A stretch of 64,000 bases of DNA from Brevundimonas sp. UBA6550 (GTDB lineage Bacteria > Pseudomonadota > Alphaproteobacteria > Caulobacterales > Caulobacteraceae), in the NCBI RefSeq assembly GCF_002434505.1, contig NZ_DJKE01000012.1, positions 632,558 to 696,557 of the forward strand, written 5' to 3'. Every line of letters starts with the position of its first letter. The first letter of the stretch is position 1. This document shows positions 26,055-32,849 of this stretch, in pieces. The notes under the pieces are model-generated. The model saw nothing but the letters and a program-made list of their open reading frames with translations. It had not been told where the DNA came from and did not search any database. The translations under genes and the position numbers were made by a program.

Positions 26055-27158
26055 TCAGCGCGCGGCGACGATGGTCGCGGTCGCCGGCTTGTCGATCCAT
26101 CCGGCGCGGACATTCTCGGCATGGGCCAGGGCGCGCTCCTTGTCGGTGGCGAACCGCTCGTCCCAGTCCTGAAGGCGGGGCCGGATCACGGCGAACCAGG
26201 CCGGCGGCACGAAGGCCAGCAGCACGCAGACCAGGAAGTGCGGCTGTTGCGGCCCGGTGCGGTCCGGCTCCAGCAGATAGAAGGGCTTGTAGCTGTCGAC
26301 GTGGTGGCCGGCGTGGTTGGTGATCTCGAAGCTGAGGACCCGCACCAGGGGGCTGAGGTGGTTCCAGGTGTGACGCGGCGCGAACCGGCCCGGATGCTCC
26401 GTCACCAGACCGTAGTGACCGACGTAGTTGAAAATCTCCAGGCTGACGCGCGGGATCAGACAGGCGCCGGCCACGCACAGGGGCGCGACCCAGCCGCCGC
26501 CGATGACGGCCGCGGCGATCAGGAAGGCCGCAACGGCCAGGACCGCGCGAAACACCATGCCGTGCTGGGAAATCATCCCGACGCCGCGCTTGGCGCAGAC
26601 CATCCGGTCCAGCTTCCAGGCGTCCAGCATCTGGTGCGCCAGGGAGCGCGGCAGGAAGGCGTACAGATTGTCGCCGCGCCGCGCCGTGTCGGGGTCGTTC
26701 GGCGTGGCGACATGCAGGTGGTGGGTCACCACATGGGTCCGCTCGCGCAGGGGATCCAGGATCAGCATCTGGCTCCAGCGGCCGAACACCCGCTGCCAGG
26801 GCGACCGGCGGTGGAACAGTTCGTGGATGGCGGCGGTGATCGGCACGAAGCCGATCAGACCGGCGTTCAGACTGGCGCTGAGGATGGTTCCCGTCGTCCA
26901 TCCGGCGCGGCCGACCTGCCAGGCCAGGACCGCGATCTGGACGAAGCCGAGCAGCACCGTAAAGATGATCACCGTGTCGTAGAGCGCCGGATAGCGTGGA
27001 TCGCGACGGCTGAAATCACGCGGCAGCGCGATATCTATGACCAGCAGGGCGAGCACCAGGGCCGTACCGGCCCAAACCCAGGCGCCGCCGGCCAACAGCC
27101 CGGCGATGCTTACACACACCACGAATGGCGAGATCAGATATTTGGCAGGATCTTTCAC
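26055..27158 (-). CDS. Membrane diiron hydroxylase, AlkB/XylM-like
   Basis: Integral-membrane non-haem diiron monooxygenase (367 aa from the GTG start) of the fatty-acid-desaturase superfamily. Hydrophobic segments alternate with the His clusters HELFH (about residue 112), HVVTHHLH (142), NYVGHYG (244) and NHAGHH (281). AlkB has the equivalent HExxH, HxxxHH, NYxEHYG and HxxHH boxes. Length and the coupled XylA-like reductase point to the XylM/CymAa branch, which hydroxylates a terminal or methyl carbon. The GTG at 27158 is preferred because GGAGG lies five bases upstream; an ATG at 27173 is in frame. Box C is immediately upstream. Confidence 0.88.
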   Translation of the reverse strand: MKDPAKYLISPFVVCVSIAGLLAGGAWVWAGTALVLALLVIDIALPRDFSRRDPRYPALYDTVIIFTVLLGFVQIAVLAWQVGRAGWTTGTILSASLNAGLIGFVPITAAIHELFHRRSPWQRVFGRWSQMLILDPLRERTHVVTHHLHVATPNDPDTARRGDNLYAFLPRSLAHQMLDAWKLDRMVCAKRGVGMISQHGMVFRAVLAVAAFLIAAAVIGGGWVAPLCVAGACLIPRVSLEIFNYVGHYGLVTEHPGRFAPRHTWNHLSPLVRVLSFEITNHAGHHVDSYKPFYLLEPDRTGPQQPHFLVCVLLAFVPPAWFAVIRPRLQDWDERFATDKERALAHAENVRAGWIDKPATATIVAAR

Positions 27159-27185
27159 GGGCGCCTCCATCATTTTGACGGCAAG

Positions 27186-27251
27186 CTAGCCCCGGGGGCC
27201 TGATCGCACCCCCACCGGAAGTTCGGGGTCCCCGACCCGCCCGCCGCCTAT
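27186..27251. promoter_or_regulatory. Candidate divergent LAL box C with promoter elements both sides
   Basis: The box at 27209-27228 reads, on the minus strand, CCCCGAACTTCCGGTGGGGG. A CTAG at 27186-27189 starts 33 bases downstream of its ACTT toward the hydroxylase. In the other direction CTAT at 27248-27251 stands at nearly the same distance toward the enoyl-CoA hydratase at 27294. One box could drive both divergent operons. Confidence 0.6.
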
Positions 27252-27293
27252 GGCTGGCGCCACGTTCAAACGCGGCGACGAAGAGAGGCGAAC

Positions 27294-28073
27294 ATGGCGA
27301 TCGATCTGACTATCGAGGGCAAGACGGCCCGGATCGTCCTGAACCGGCCCGAGGTCGGCAACGCCCTGGACACCGACAGTTGCCGCGCCCTGCTCGACGC
27401 CGTTCATCGCTGCGAGGCCGATCCGGCGATCCGGGTCGTGATCCTGACCGGCGCCGGGCGGATGTTCTGCGCGGGCGGCGACGTGGCGGGCTTTTCGTCG
27501 GCCGGCTCGGACCTGCCGCGCCTGTTGCGCGACCTGACGGCGCCGCTGCACATGGCCGTGGCGCGCCTGGCGCGGATGCCCAAGCCGGTCATCACCGCCG
27601 TCAACGGCGCGGCCGCCGGCGCCGGTCTCAGCCTGGCCCTGATCGGCGACATCGTGCTGGCGTCGGACGCCGCCAGCTTCTCCGTGGCCTATCCCGGCGT
27701 GGGCCTGTCGCCGGACGGCGGGGCGACCTTCCTGTTGCCCAGGCTGATGGGGCTCAGGCGCGCCCAGGCCTTCATCCTGCTGAACCGCAAACTCTCGGCG
27801 GCCGAGGCCCTGGACCAGGGCCTGGCGACGTTCGTCTGCCCGAGCGCGGATCTGGCCACAGAGACCCAGGCCATGGCCGAACGGCTGTCGGCGGCTCCGA
27901 CCCTGGCCATCGGGCGGTCCAGAATGCTGCTGGCCGACAGTTTCGCCGCCGTCCTGGAAAGCCAGCTGGAAGCCGAGGCCCGCGCCATCTCGGCCTGCGG
28001 GGGCGAGCCTGACGCCCTGGAGGGCATCGCCGCCTTCGTCGGGCGTCGCGCCCCGGTGTTCGACCGCGACTGA
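27294..28073 (+). CDS. Enoyl-CoA hydratase/isomerase family protein (1)
   Basis: Crotonase-fold enzyme (259 aa). RIVLNRPEVGNALDTDSCRA, the oxyanion-hole block TGAGRMFCAGGDVAGFSS and VNGAAAGAGLSLALIGDIVL are family motifs. The second-shell catalytic region is SFSVAYPGVGLSPDGGATFL, which has Pro-Asp where classical hydratases have Glu, so substrate class is uncertain. It would hydrate an enoyl-CoA. It is the first gene of the plus-strand operon with the alcohol and aldehyde dehydrogenases, driven from the divergent region with box C. Confidence 0.88.
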   Translation: MAIDLTIEGKTARIVLNRPEVGNALDTDSCRALLDAVHRCEADPAIRVVILTGAGRMFCAGGDVAGFSSAGSDLPRLLRDLTAPLHMAVARLARMPKPVITAVNGAAAGAGLSLALIGDIVLASDAASFSVAYPGVGLSPDGGATFLLPRLMGLRRAQAFILLNRKLSAAEALDQGLATFVCPSADLATETQAMAERLSAAPTLAIGRSRMLLADSFAAVLESQLEAEARAISACGGEPDALEGIAAFVGRRAPVFDRD

Positions 28074-28107
28074 GCGCCAGGACCAAGCCGCCGGGTGCCC
28101 GTTCCAA

Positions 28108-28129
28108 CCCCCAGACTTTGGATGGGGGG
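28108..28129 (+). promoter_or_regulatory. Candidate LAL box B
   Basis: CCCCCAGACTTTGGAT followed by a run of six G. It stands 58 bases upstream of the alcohol dehydrogenase start, in the gap after the first hydratase, and may give a second promoter inside the plus-strand operon. CTAG is absent at the usual offset. Confidence 0.5.
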
Positions 28130-28186
28130 CGGGCGATGGGAAAGGGCGCAACACTCGGGTCAAACAGAAACGCGAGGAGACCCCCT

Positions 28187-29290
28187 GTGAAAGCCGTCGC
28201 TGCGGTTCTTAAGGAACCGAACACCCCCTTCGTGCTGGAGGAGCTGGATGTCGCCCAGCCGCGACCGGATGAGATTCTCGTCCGCATCCAGGCCGTCGGC
28301 ATCTGTCATACCGACCTGGTCTTCGCCAGCGGCGCCATGGGCACGAACTTCCCCTTGGTGCTGGGCCACGAAGGCGCGGGCGAGGTCGTCGCCATCGGCG
28401 AGAAGATCACCAAGGTCGCCCCGGGCGACAAGGTTCTGCTGACCTTCGATTCCTGCGGTCACTGCGCCAACTGCGAAGCCGAAGCGCCGGCTTATTGCGA
28501 CAGTTTCACGGGTCTGAACTTCGCCTGCGCCCGGCCCGACGGCACGTCGCCGCTCAGCAAGGACGGCCAGGCGGTCTCCGGCGTCTTCTTCGGTCAATCC
28601 TCCTTCGCCAGCCTGGCGGTGGCGCATGAGCGCAATGTGGTGAAGGCGCCGTCGGACGCGGACCTGTCGCTGCTGGCGCCCCTGGGCTGCGGCGTTCAGA
28701 CCGGGGTCGGGGCGGTGCTGCGTTCGCTGGAGGCTCGCAAGGGCAGCGCCCTGGTCGTCCTGGGCGGCGGGGCGGTGGGTCTCAGCGCGGTGCTGGGCGG
28801 CGTTCTGGCCGGGTGCGACCCCATCATCCTGATCGAGCCGCGCCCCGAACGGCGCGCCCTGGGCGCGGAGCTGGGCGCCCATCATGTGATCGACCCGGCG
28901 GCCGGCGACATCACCGAGGCGGTGCGCGCGATCTCGCCGCGCGGCGTCGACAACATCGTGGACACCAGCGGCGTGGTGAAGGCGCTGGAAGGCGCCCTGG
29001 GCATGCTGGCGCCCAAGGGCGCCCTGGCGCTGATCGGCGTTCCGGGATCGCTGGACGCGGTCCTGCCCGTGCCGATCGTCGGCGCCATCACCTATGGCTT
29101 CACCGTCAAGGGGGTGATCGAGGGCGACAGCGATCCCGACGTCTTCCTGCCGCAACTGGTGGAGTGGACCCAGTCCGGCCGGCTGCCGCTGGAGAAGATC
29201 GTGCGACGCTACCCCTTCGCCGACATCAACCAGGCCATCGCCGACGCCCACGACGGACGTTGCGTGAAGGCCGTGCTCATTCTCGACTGA
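28187..29290 (+). CDS. Zinc alcohol dehydrogenase, aryl/allyl-alcohol type
   Basis: Medium-chain Zn-dependent NAD alcohol dehydrogenase (367 aa). Catalytic zinc ligands are Cys38 and His60 region in VGICHTDLVF and LGHEGAGEVV. The structural zinc loop CGHCANCEAEAPAYC is partial in spacing but has the Cys cluster. The cofactor site is LVVLGGGAVGLSAVLGGVL. Overall it resembles benzyl-alcohol dehydrogenase (XylB) and geraniol dehydrogenase. It would oxidise the alcohol made by the XylM-like hydroxylase. The GTG at 28187 is chosen because CGAGGAGA lies upstream and homology begins at VKAVAAVLKE. It is followed closely by the aldehyde dehydrogenase. Confidence 0.92.
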   Translation: MKAVAAVLKEPNTPFVLEELDVAQPRPDEILVRIQAVGICHTDLVFASGAMGTNFPLVLGHEGAGEVVAIGEKITKVAPGDKVLLTFDSCGHCANCEAEAPAYCDSFTGLNFACARPDGTSPLSKDGQAVSGVFFGQSSFASLAVAHERNVVKAPSDADLSLLAPLGCGVQTGVGAVLRSLEARKGSALVVLGGGAVGLSAVLGGVLAGCDPIILIEPRPERRALGAELGAHHVIDPAAGDITEAVRAISPRGVDNIVDTSGVVKALEGALGMLAPKGALALIGVPGSLDAVLPVPIVGAITYGFTVKGVIEGDSDPDVFLPQLVEWTQSGRLPLEKIVRRYPFADINQAIADAHDGRCVKAVLILD

Positions 29291-29311
29291 CCGCGCCCCT
29301 GGAGCTTGTTC

Positions 29312-30736
29312 ATGACTGACTATCTTCCCATGACCGTCGGCGGCGTCGATCTGGACGCCGAGAAGCGACTGCAGATCCTCAACCCCGCCGACGGCTCTCC
29401 GGTCGGCGAAACCCCGGACGCCGGCGAGGCGGAGCTGGAGACGGCCATCGCCGCCGCCCAGGCCGCCTTCCCGAAATGGGCGGCGACGCCCTGGGCCGAG
29501 CGCCAGGCCGCTGTCGCCGCCATCGGCCAGACCCTGCTGGACAACGCCGACGAACTGGCGCGGATGCTGACCCGCGAGCACGGCAAGCCGATCGACCAGG
29601 CCGCGTTCGAGATCAACGCCGCCGGACAGTGGTGTCTGGCCACCTCGAGCTACGCCGATCCGGTCACGGTGGTCGAAGACACGCCGGAACACCGTATCGA
29701 GACCCACCATGTGCCCATCGGCGTCGTGGGGGCGATTTCGCCGTGGAACTTCCCCGTCCTGCTGTCGATGTGGAAGATCGGCCCTGCCCTGCTGGCCGGC
29801 AACACCATGGTCCTGAAGCCCTCGCCCTTCACCCCCATGACGGTGCTGAAGATCGGCCAGCTGCTGCGCTCGGTCCTGCCGGCCGGGGTTCTGAACCTGA
29901 TCACGGGCGGCGATCACCTGGGACCGCTGATGACCTCGCACGAGGCGTTCGGCAAGATCAGCTTCACCGGCTCCACCGCGACGGGACGCAAGGTGATGCA
30001 GAGCGCGGCGCCGACGTTGAAGCGTCTGACGCTGGAACTGGGCGGCAACGACGCCGCCATCGTCTTCCCGGATGTGGATGTGCGGGACACCGCCGAGAAG
30101 CTGTTCTGGTCCGCCTTCACCAACGCCGGTCAGATCTGCGTGGCCACCAAACGCGCCTATGTTCACGAAGAGGTCTATGACGCCGTGCGCGACGTCATGG
30201 CGGAAATGGCCCGGACTCTGCCGATCGGCGACGGGTCGCAGCAGGGCGTCGCCTTCGGCCCCGTTCAGAACCGCCCGCAGTACGACCGCGTGCGCGACCT
30301 GATCGCAGACAGCCGCGCCTCGGGCCACACGGTGATCGAGGGGGCCGCCCCGCCGCCCGGCGACGGCCTGTTCGTGCCCGTCACCCTGATCGACAACCCG
30401 CCGGAATCCAGCCGGATCGTCCAGGAGGAGCAGTTCGGCCCCGTCCTGCCGCTGATGCGCTTCAGCGACGAGAACGACGTCATCGCCCTGGCCAACGCCA
30501 GCGAGTTCGGCCTGGCCGCCACCGTCTGGACCAAGGACGAGGATCGGGCCATGCGCGTGGCCTCGCAACTGGAGGCCGGCAGCGTCTGGATCAACGAAGG
30601 TCTGGCCCTTTCGCCCTTCGCCGCCTTCGCCGGCCACAAACAGTCCGGCGTCGGTCAGGAGAACGGCCTGGGCGGCCTGCTGGAATACACCAACCCCAAG
30701 ACCGTCACCCTGCGGCGCGCCCCCGTCGCGGCCTGA
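29312..30736 (+). CDS. NAD(P)-dependent aldehyde dehydrogenase
   Basis: Aldehyde dehydrogenase (474 aa) that turns the pathway aldehyde into an acid. Present are AISPWNFPVLLSMWKIGPAL, KPSPFTPM, ISFTGSTATGRKVM, the catalytic Glu in LTLELGGNDAAI and the nucleophile Cys in TNAGQICVATKRAY. EEQFGPVLPLMRF and FAGHKQSGVGQENGLGGLLE close the fold. ATG at 29312 follows GGAG at 29301-29304. It is the last gene before a terminator at 30759, and directly follows the alcohol dehydrogenase. Confidence 0.95.
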   Translation: MTDYLPMTVGGVDLDAEKRLQILNPADGSPVGETPDAGEAELETAIAAAQAAFPKWAATPWAERQAAVAAIGQTLLDNADELARMLTREHGKPIDQAAFEINAAGQWCLATSSYADPVTVVEDTPEHRIETHHVPIGVVGAISPWNFPVLLSMWKIGPALLAGNTMVLKPSPFTPMTVLKIGQLLRSVLPAGVLNLITGGDHLGPLMTSHEAFGKISFTGSTATGRKVMQSAAPTLKRLTLELGGNDAAIVFPDVDVRDTAEKLFWSAFTNAGQICVATKRAYVHEEVYDAVRDVMAEMARTLPIGDGSQQGVAFGPVQNRPQYDRVRDLIADSRASGHTVIEGAAPPPGDGLFVPVTLIDNPPESSRIVQEEQFGPVLPLMRFSDENDVIALANASEFGLAATVWTKDEDRAMRVASQLEAGSVWINEGLALSPFAAFAGHKQSGVGQENGLGGLLEYTNPKTVTLRRAPVAA

Positions 30737-30758
30737 CCGTCCGACATCCCTGTCCGGC

Positions 30759-30785
30759 AAGGCGGTCGAGCCACTCGACCGCCTT
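30759..30785 (+). terminator. Rho-independent terminator after aldehyde dehydrogenase
   Basis: AAGGCGGTCGAG at 30759-30770 and CTCGACCGCCTT at 30774-30785 form a perfect 12-bp stem with a CCA loop, followed by TCTTTTC. It ends the hydratase, alcohol and aldehyde dehydrogenase unit. The second hydratase begins 25 bases further on. Confidence 0.9.
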
Positions 30786-30809
30786 TCTTTTCACAAGAGC
30801 ACAAGACCC

Positions 30810-31586
30810 ATGAGCCAAGCCTACGCCGTCGTGGAACGGGACGGACCGCTGACGATCATCACCATCAATCGACCCGAGGCGCGAAATGCACTGAACGGTC
30901 CGGCGCACGAGGCGCTGGGCGACGTCTTCGACGACTTCGCCTCGGACCCGGATCAATGGGTCGCCATTCTGACCGGCGCCGGCGACAAGGCCTTCTGCGC
31001 GGGGCAGGACCTGAAGGTCCAGGCCGAGGGCGCCGCCCTGGCCCTGCCGAGGCGCGGATTCGGCGGGCTGACCAGCCGCACAGGTCTGGACAAGCCGGTG
31101 ATCGCGGCCGTCAACGGCTTCGCCTTCGGCGGCGGTTTCGAACTGGCCCTGGCGTGCGACATCGTCGTCGCCGTCGAGGGCGCCGCCTTCGCCCTGCCCG
31201 AACCCAAGGTCGGACTGGCGGCCCTGGCCGGCGGGCTCCAACGCCTGCCGCGCGAGATCGGGCTGAAACGCGCCATGGGCCTGATGCTGACCGGCCGTCC
31301 CGTCTCGGCGCGCGAAGGCCTGACTCTGGGGTTCGTCAATGAGGTCGTCGAGGCCGATGTCCTGGGCGCGGCGCGCCGCTGGGCCGACGACATCCTGAAA
31401 TGCAGCCCCATGTCCGTTCGCGCGACCAAGGCCGCCGTTCTCGCCGGACTGGACCAACCGCTGGACCAGAGCCTGGCCGAGGTCTGGGCCGCCCCCGCGA
31501 CGCTGAAGATGCTGGCCTCCGAAGACGCGCTGGAAGGGCCAAAAGCCTTCGCCGAAAAGCGCGCGCCCGCCTGGAAGGGATGCTGA
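30810..31586 (+). CDS. Enoyl-CoA hydratase/isomerase family protein (2)
   Basis: Crotonase-family protein (258 aa). TIITINRPEARNALNGPAHE, LTGAGDKAFCAGQDLKVQAE and VNGFAFGGGFELALACDIVV are canonical. FALPEPKVGLAALAGGLQRL carries the Glu of true hydratases (PEPK position). It therefore looks more like a classical enoyl-CoA hydratase than the first copy. It sits beyond a terminator with no clear promoter box and is followed three bases later by the truncated acyl-CoA dehydrogenase gene. Confidence 0.9.
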   Translation: MSQAYAVVERDGPLTIITINRPEARNALNGPAHEALGDVFDDFASDPDQWVAILTGAGDKAFCAGQDLKVQAEGAALALPRRGFGGLTSRTGLDKPVIAAVNGFAFGGGFELALACDIVVAVEGAAFALPEPKVGLAALAGGLQRLPREIGLKRAMGLMLTGRPVSAREGLTLGFVNEVVEADVLGAARRWADDILKCSPMSVRATKAAVLAGLDQPLDQSLAEVWAAPATLKMLASEDALEGPKAFAEKRAPAWKGC

Positions 31587-31589
31587 ACC

Positions 31590-31691
31590 ATGATCCTGTC
31601 CGAAACCCAGACGATGATCCGCGACGCCGTGCGCGACATGGCCCGCGAGCGGATCGCCCCTCACGCCGCAGCCTCATTCAACGGTTGGTGA
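31590..31691 (+). pseudogene. Truncated acyl-CoA dehydrogenase, N-terminus only
   Basis: Only 33 codons. LSETQTMIRDAVRDMARERI followed by APHAA is the conserved beginning of acyl-CoA dehydrogenases (normally about 380 aa). After APHAA the sequence departs from the family (AASFNGW) and stops at 31689-31691. The rest of the gene is not found in the window. The break is immediately next to the decayed mobile DNA, so a deletion or insertion end is placed at about 31665-31670. Loss of this flavin enzyme would remove the first beta-oxidation step of the cluster unless another locus supplies it. Confidence 0.8.
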
Positions 31692-31714
31692 TCGCCCGCG
31701 CACTCTGAGGCTGA

Positions 31715-31745
31715 GGCAGGGCGGCCCCGGTCGCTCTGCCCTGCC
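31715..31745. terminator. Hairpin after the truncated gene
   Basis: GGCAGGGC at 31715-31722 pairs with GCCCTGCC at 31738-31745, with a 15-base G+C-rich loop. There is no T-run on either side, so it may terminate only weakly. It separates the broken acyl-CoA dehydrogenase from box A. Confidence 0.5.
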
Positions 31746-31761
31746 AAGACGCCGCACCCCG

Positions 31762-31803
31762 CCCCAACTTTCGTACAGGTCGCACGTCGCCCGCATCTCC
31801 TAG
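31762..31803 (+). promoter_or_regulatory. Orphan LAL box A with CTAG promoter element
   Basis: CCCCAACTTTCGTACAGG at 31762-31779, with CTAG at 31800-31803, exactly 33 bases after the A of ACTTT, as in boxes C and E. A well-formed ribosome site GGGAGGA and ATG at 31857 lie downstream, but the frame opened there runs into hipA debris. The promoter seems to have lost its original gene. Confidence 0.6.
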
Positions 31804-31856
31804 CGTCGCTGCAAACGGCGCAGACCGTTTTTTGATAACGCAATGGGAGGATTGCA

Positions 31857-32452
31857 ATGAGGGGACCAATCGGTCGGAATTTCAACGCTTCCGAACACCC
31901 AGGACGGCAAGGACGCGGGCGTGATCGAATAGGTCTATGCGCAGATGGCGCAGGCTGCAGGCGTCGCGATGACCGATACGCGTCTGATCAAGACCGCGAA
32001 GGGCGGAGCCTATTTCGCGACCAAGCGGTCTCGACTACGAGACCCTGATCGCCCTTACCCAAGGCATCACCAAAGATGCCCGTGAGGTCGAAGCAATGTT
32101 CCGCTTGGCCGTATTCAACGTCATCGTCCACAACCGAGACGACCACGGCAAGAACGTCACCTACCTGATGAACGCCAAAGGGGAGTGGCGTCTATCGCCC
32201 GCCTACGATCTGACATTCTCGTCCGGCCCCGGCGGGGAGCAGACGACGACGGTCATGGGCCAGGGCCAGGCGCCGTCGATCGCTGACCTGAAGAAGCTTG
32301 GCGGGTTTGCGGGTCTATCGAAGGCTGATGTGCAGGCCGTCATAGGAAGCACGCGCGACGCCGTGCGCGAATGGCCTGAACTGGCGGCCCGACACGGTGT
32401 GACCAAGCCGCAGATCAAGCTAATCGGATCGCGGTTGGCCGGCCTGTCTTAA
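31857..32452 (+). pseudogene. hipA: hipA-family kinase toxin remnant
   Basis: Pieces of a HipA serine/threonine kinase in shifting frames. The first block reads STLPNTQDGKDAGVIE, then a TAG at 31930-31932, then VYAQMAQAAGVAMTDTRL and GGAYFATKR. About 50 family residues (the FDR and following region) are missing, and a new frame resumes with LDYETLIALTQGITKDAREV. The last part, open from 32096 (118 codons), has the kinase core FNVIVHNRDDHGKN and LSPAYDLTFSSGPGGEQ and ends normally at 32452. No hipB antitoxin is beside it. The stop, frameshift and deletion make it non-functional; the intact 3' frame would yield only a C-terminal piece. Confidence 0.82.
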
Positions 32453-32454
32453 AG

Positions 32455-32740
32455 CAGCAGGAGCGGCGAACGGTTTCGGGCGCGGTTCCCTTGGACGACG
32501 AGGATTGGCCTCGAAATGCTCGATCAACCTCGCGAGTTCTTCTTTCGTCGGGCGACGATCCCGCGCCATTCCCTTTCCAACCAGTCCCAGACGCTTCAAC
32601 GCCGATCACGCCATGTGGACTGCCTCTATCGCCCATGCCTTGGCATCGTCGAATCGCAAGAAGGTCTCTTTTGCAACGTGTCCCTTACGCCGAACTTGGG
32701 CGCGTCACCGACCAGACCTTTGCTTGCGGATCGAAGCCAT
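32455..32740 (-). pseudogene. Tyrosine integrase remnant beside dusA
   Basis: On the minus strand from an ATG at 32740 the reading is MASIRKQRSGR, stop, RAQVRRKGHVAKETFLRFDD followed by AKAWAIEAVHMA, stop, then KRLGLVGKGMARDRRPTKEE and LARLIEHFEANPR. The first part is the N-terminal arm-binding region of tyrosine recombinases, where the first stop replaces a Trp codon. The RRPTKEELARLIEHF block is the start of a catalytic domain. The segment between and the whole catalytic end are gone. Such integrases commonly target the 5' end of dusA, which begins 110 bases away. Confidence 0.75.
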
Positions 32741-32745
32741 GATTT

Positions 32746-32763
32746 GGGTGCAAAAAGGGTGCA
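32746..32763. repeat. Direct repeat GGGTGCA upstream of the integrase remnant
   Basis: Two copies of GGGTGCA (32746-32752 and 32757-32763) separated by AAAA lie between the integrase start and dusA. They could be arm-type integrase sites. Their position fits, but no matching copy was found at a left boundary. Confidence 0.4.
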
Positions 32764-32849
32764 GAGAGATTTCGTATAGGGCGAAAGCCGTCGAAAAAGC
32801 GCGTAACAGCGTCGGAACATCGTCAGTCAACCGCCTGAACTTGCCGAAA

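Noticed and set aside
28160..30760. An 866-codon open frame on the minus strand
   Set aside because: It lies opposite intact alcohol and aldehyde dehydrogenase genes with catalytic motifs; no family features in the long frame.
31676..31708. A short reading QRLVIARAL resembling the end of an ABC-transporter ATPase signature
   Set aside because: Only nine residues, no upstream support, and sits in the broken junction; chance similarity is likely.
32505..32849. N-terminal extension of dusA
   Set aside because: The extra 115 codons run through the integrase remnant and spacer, have no ribosome site and make DusA longer than its family; ATG 32850 is preferred.
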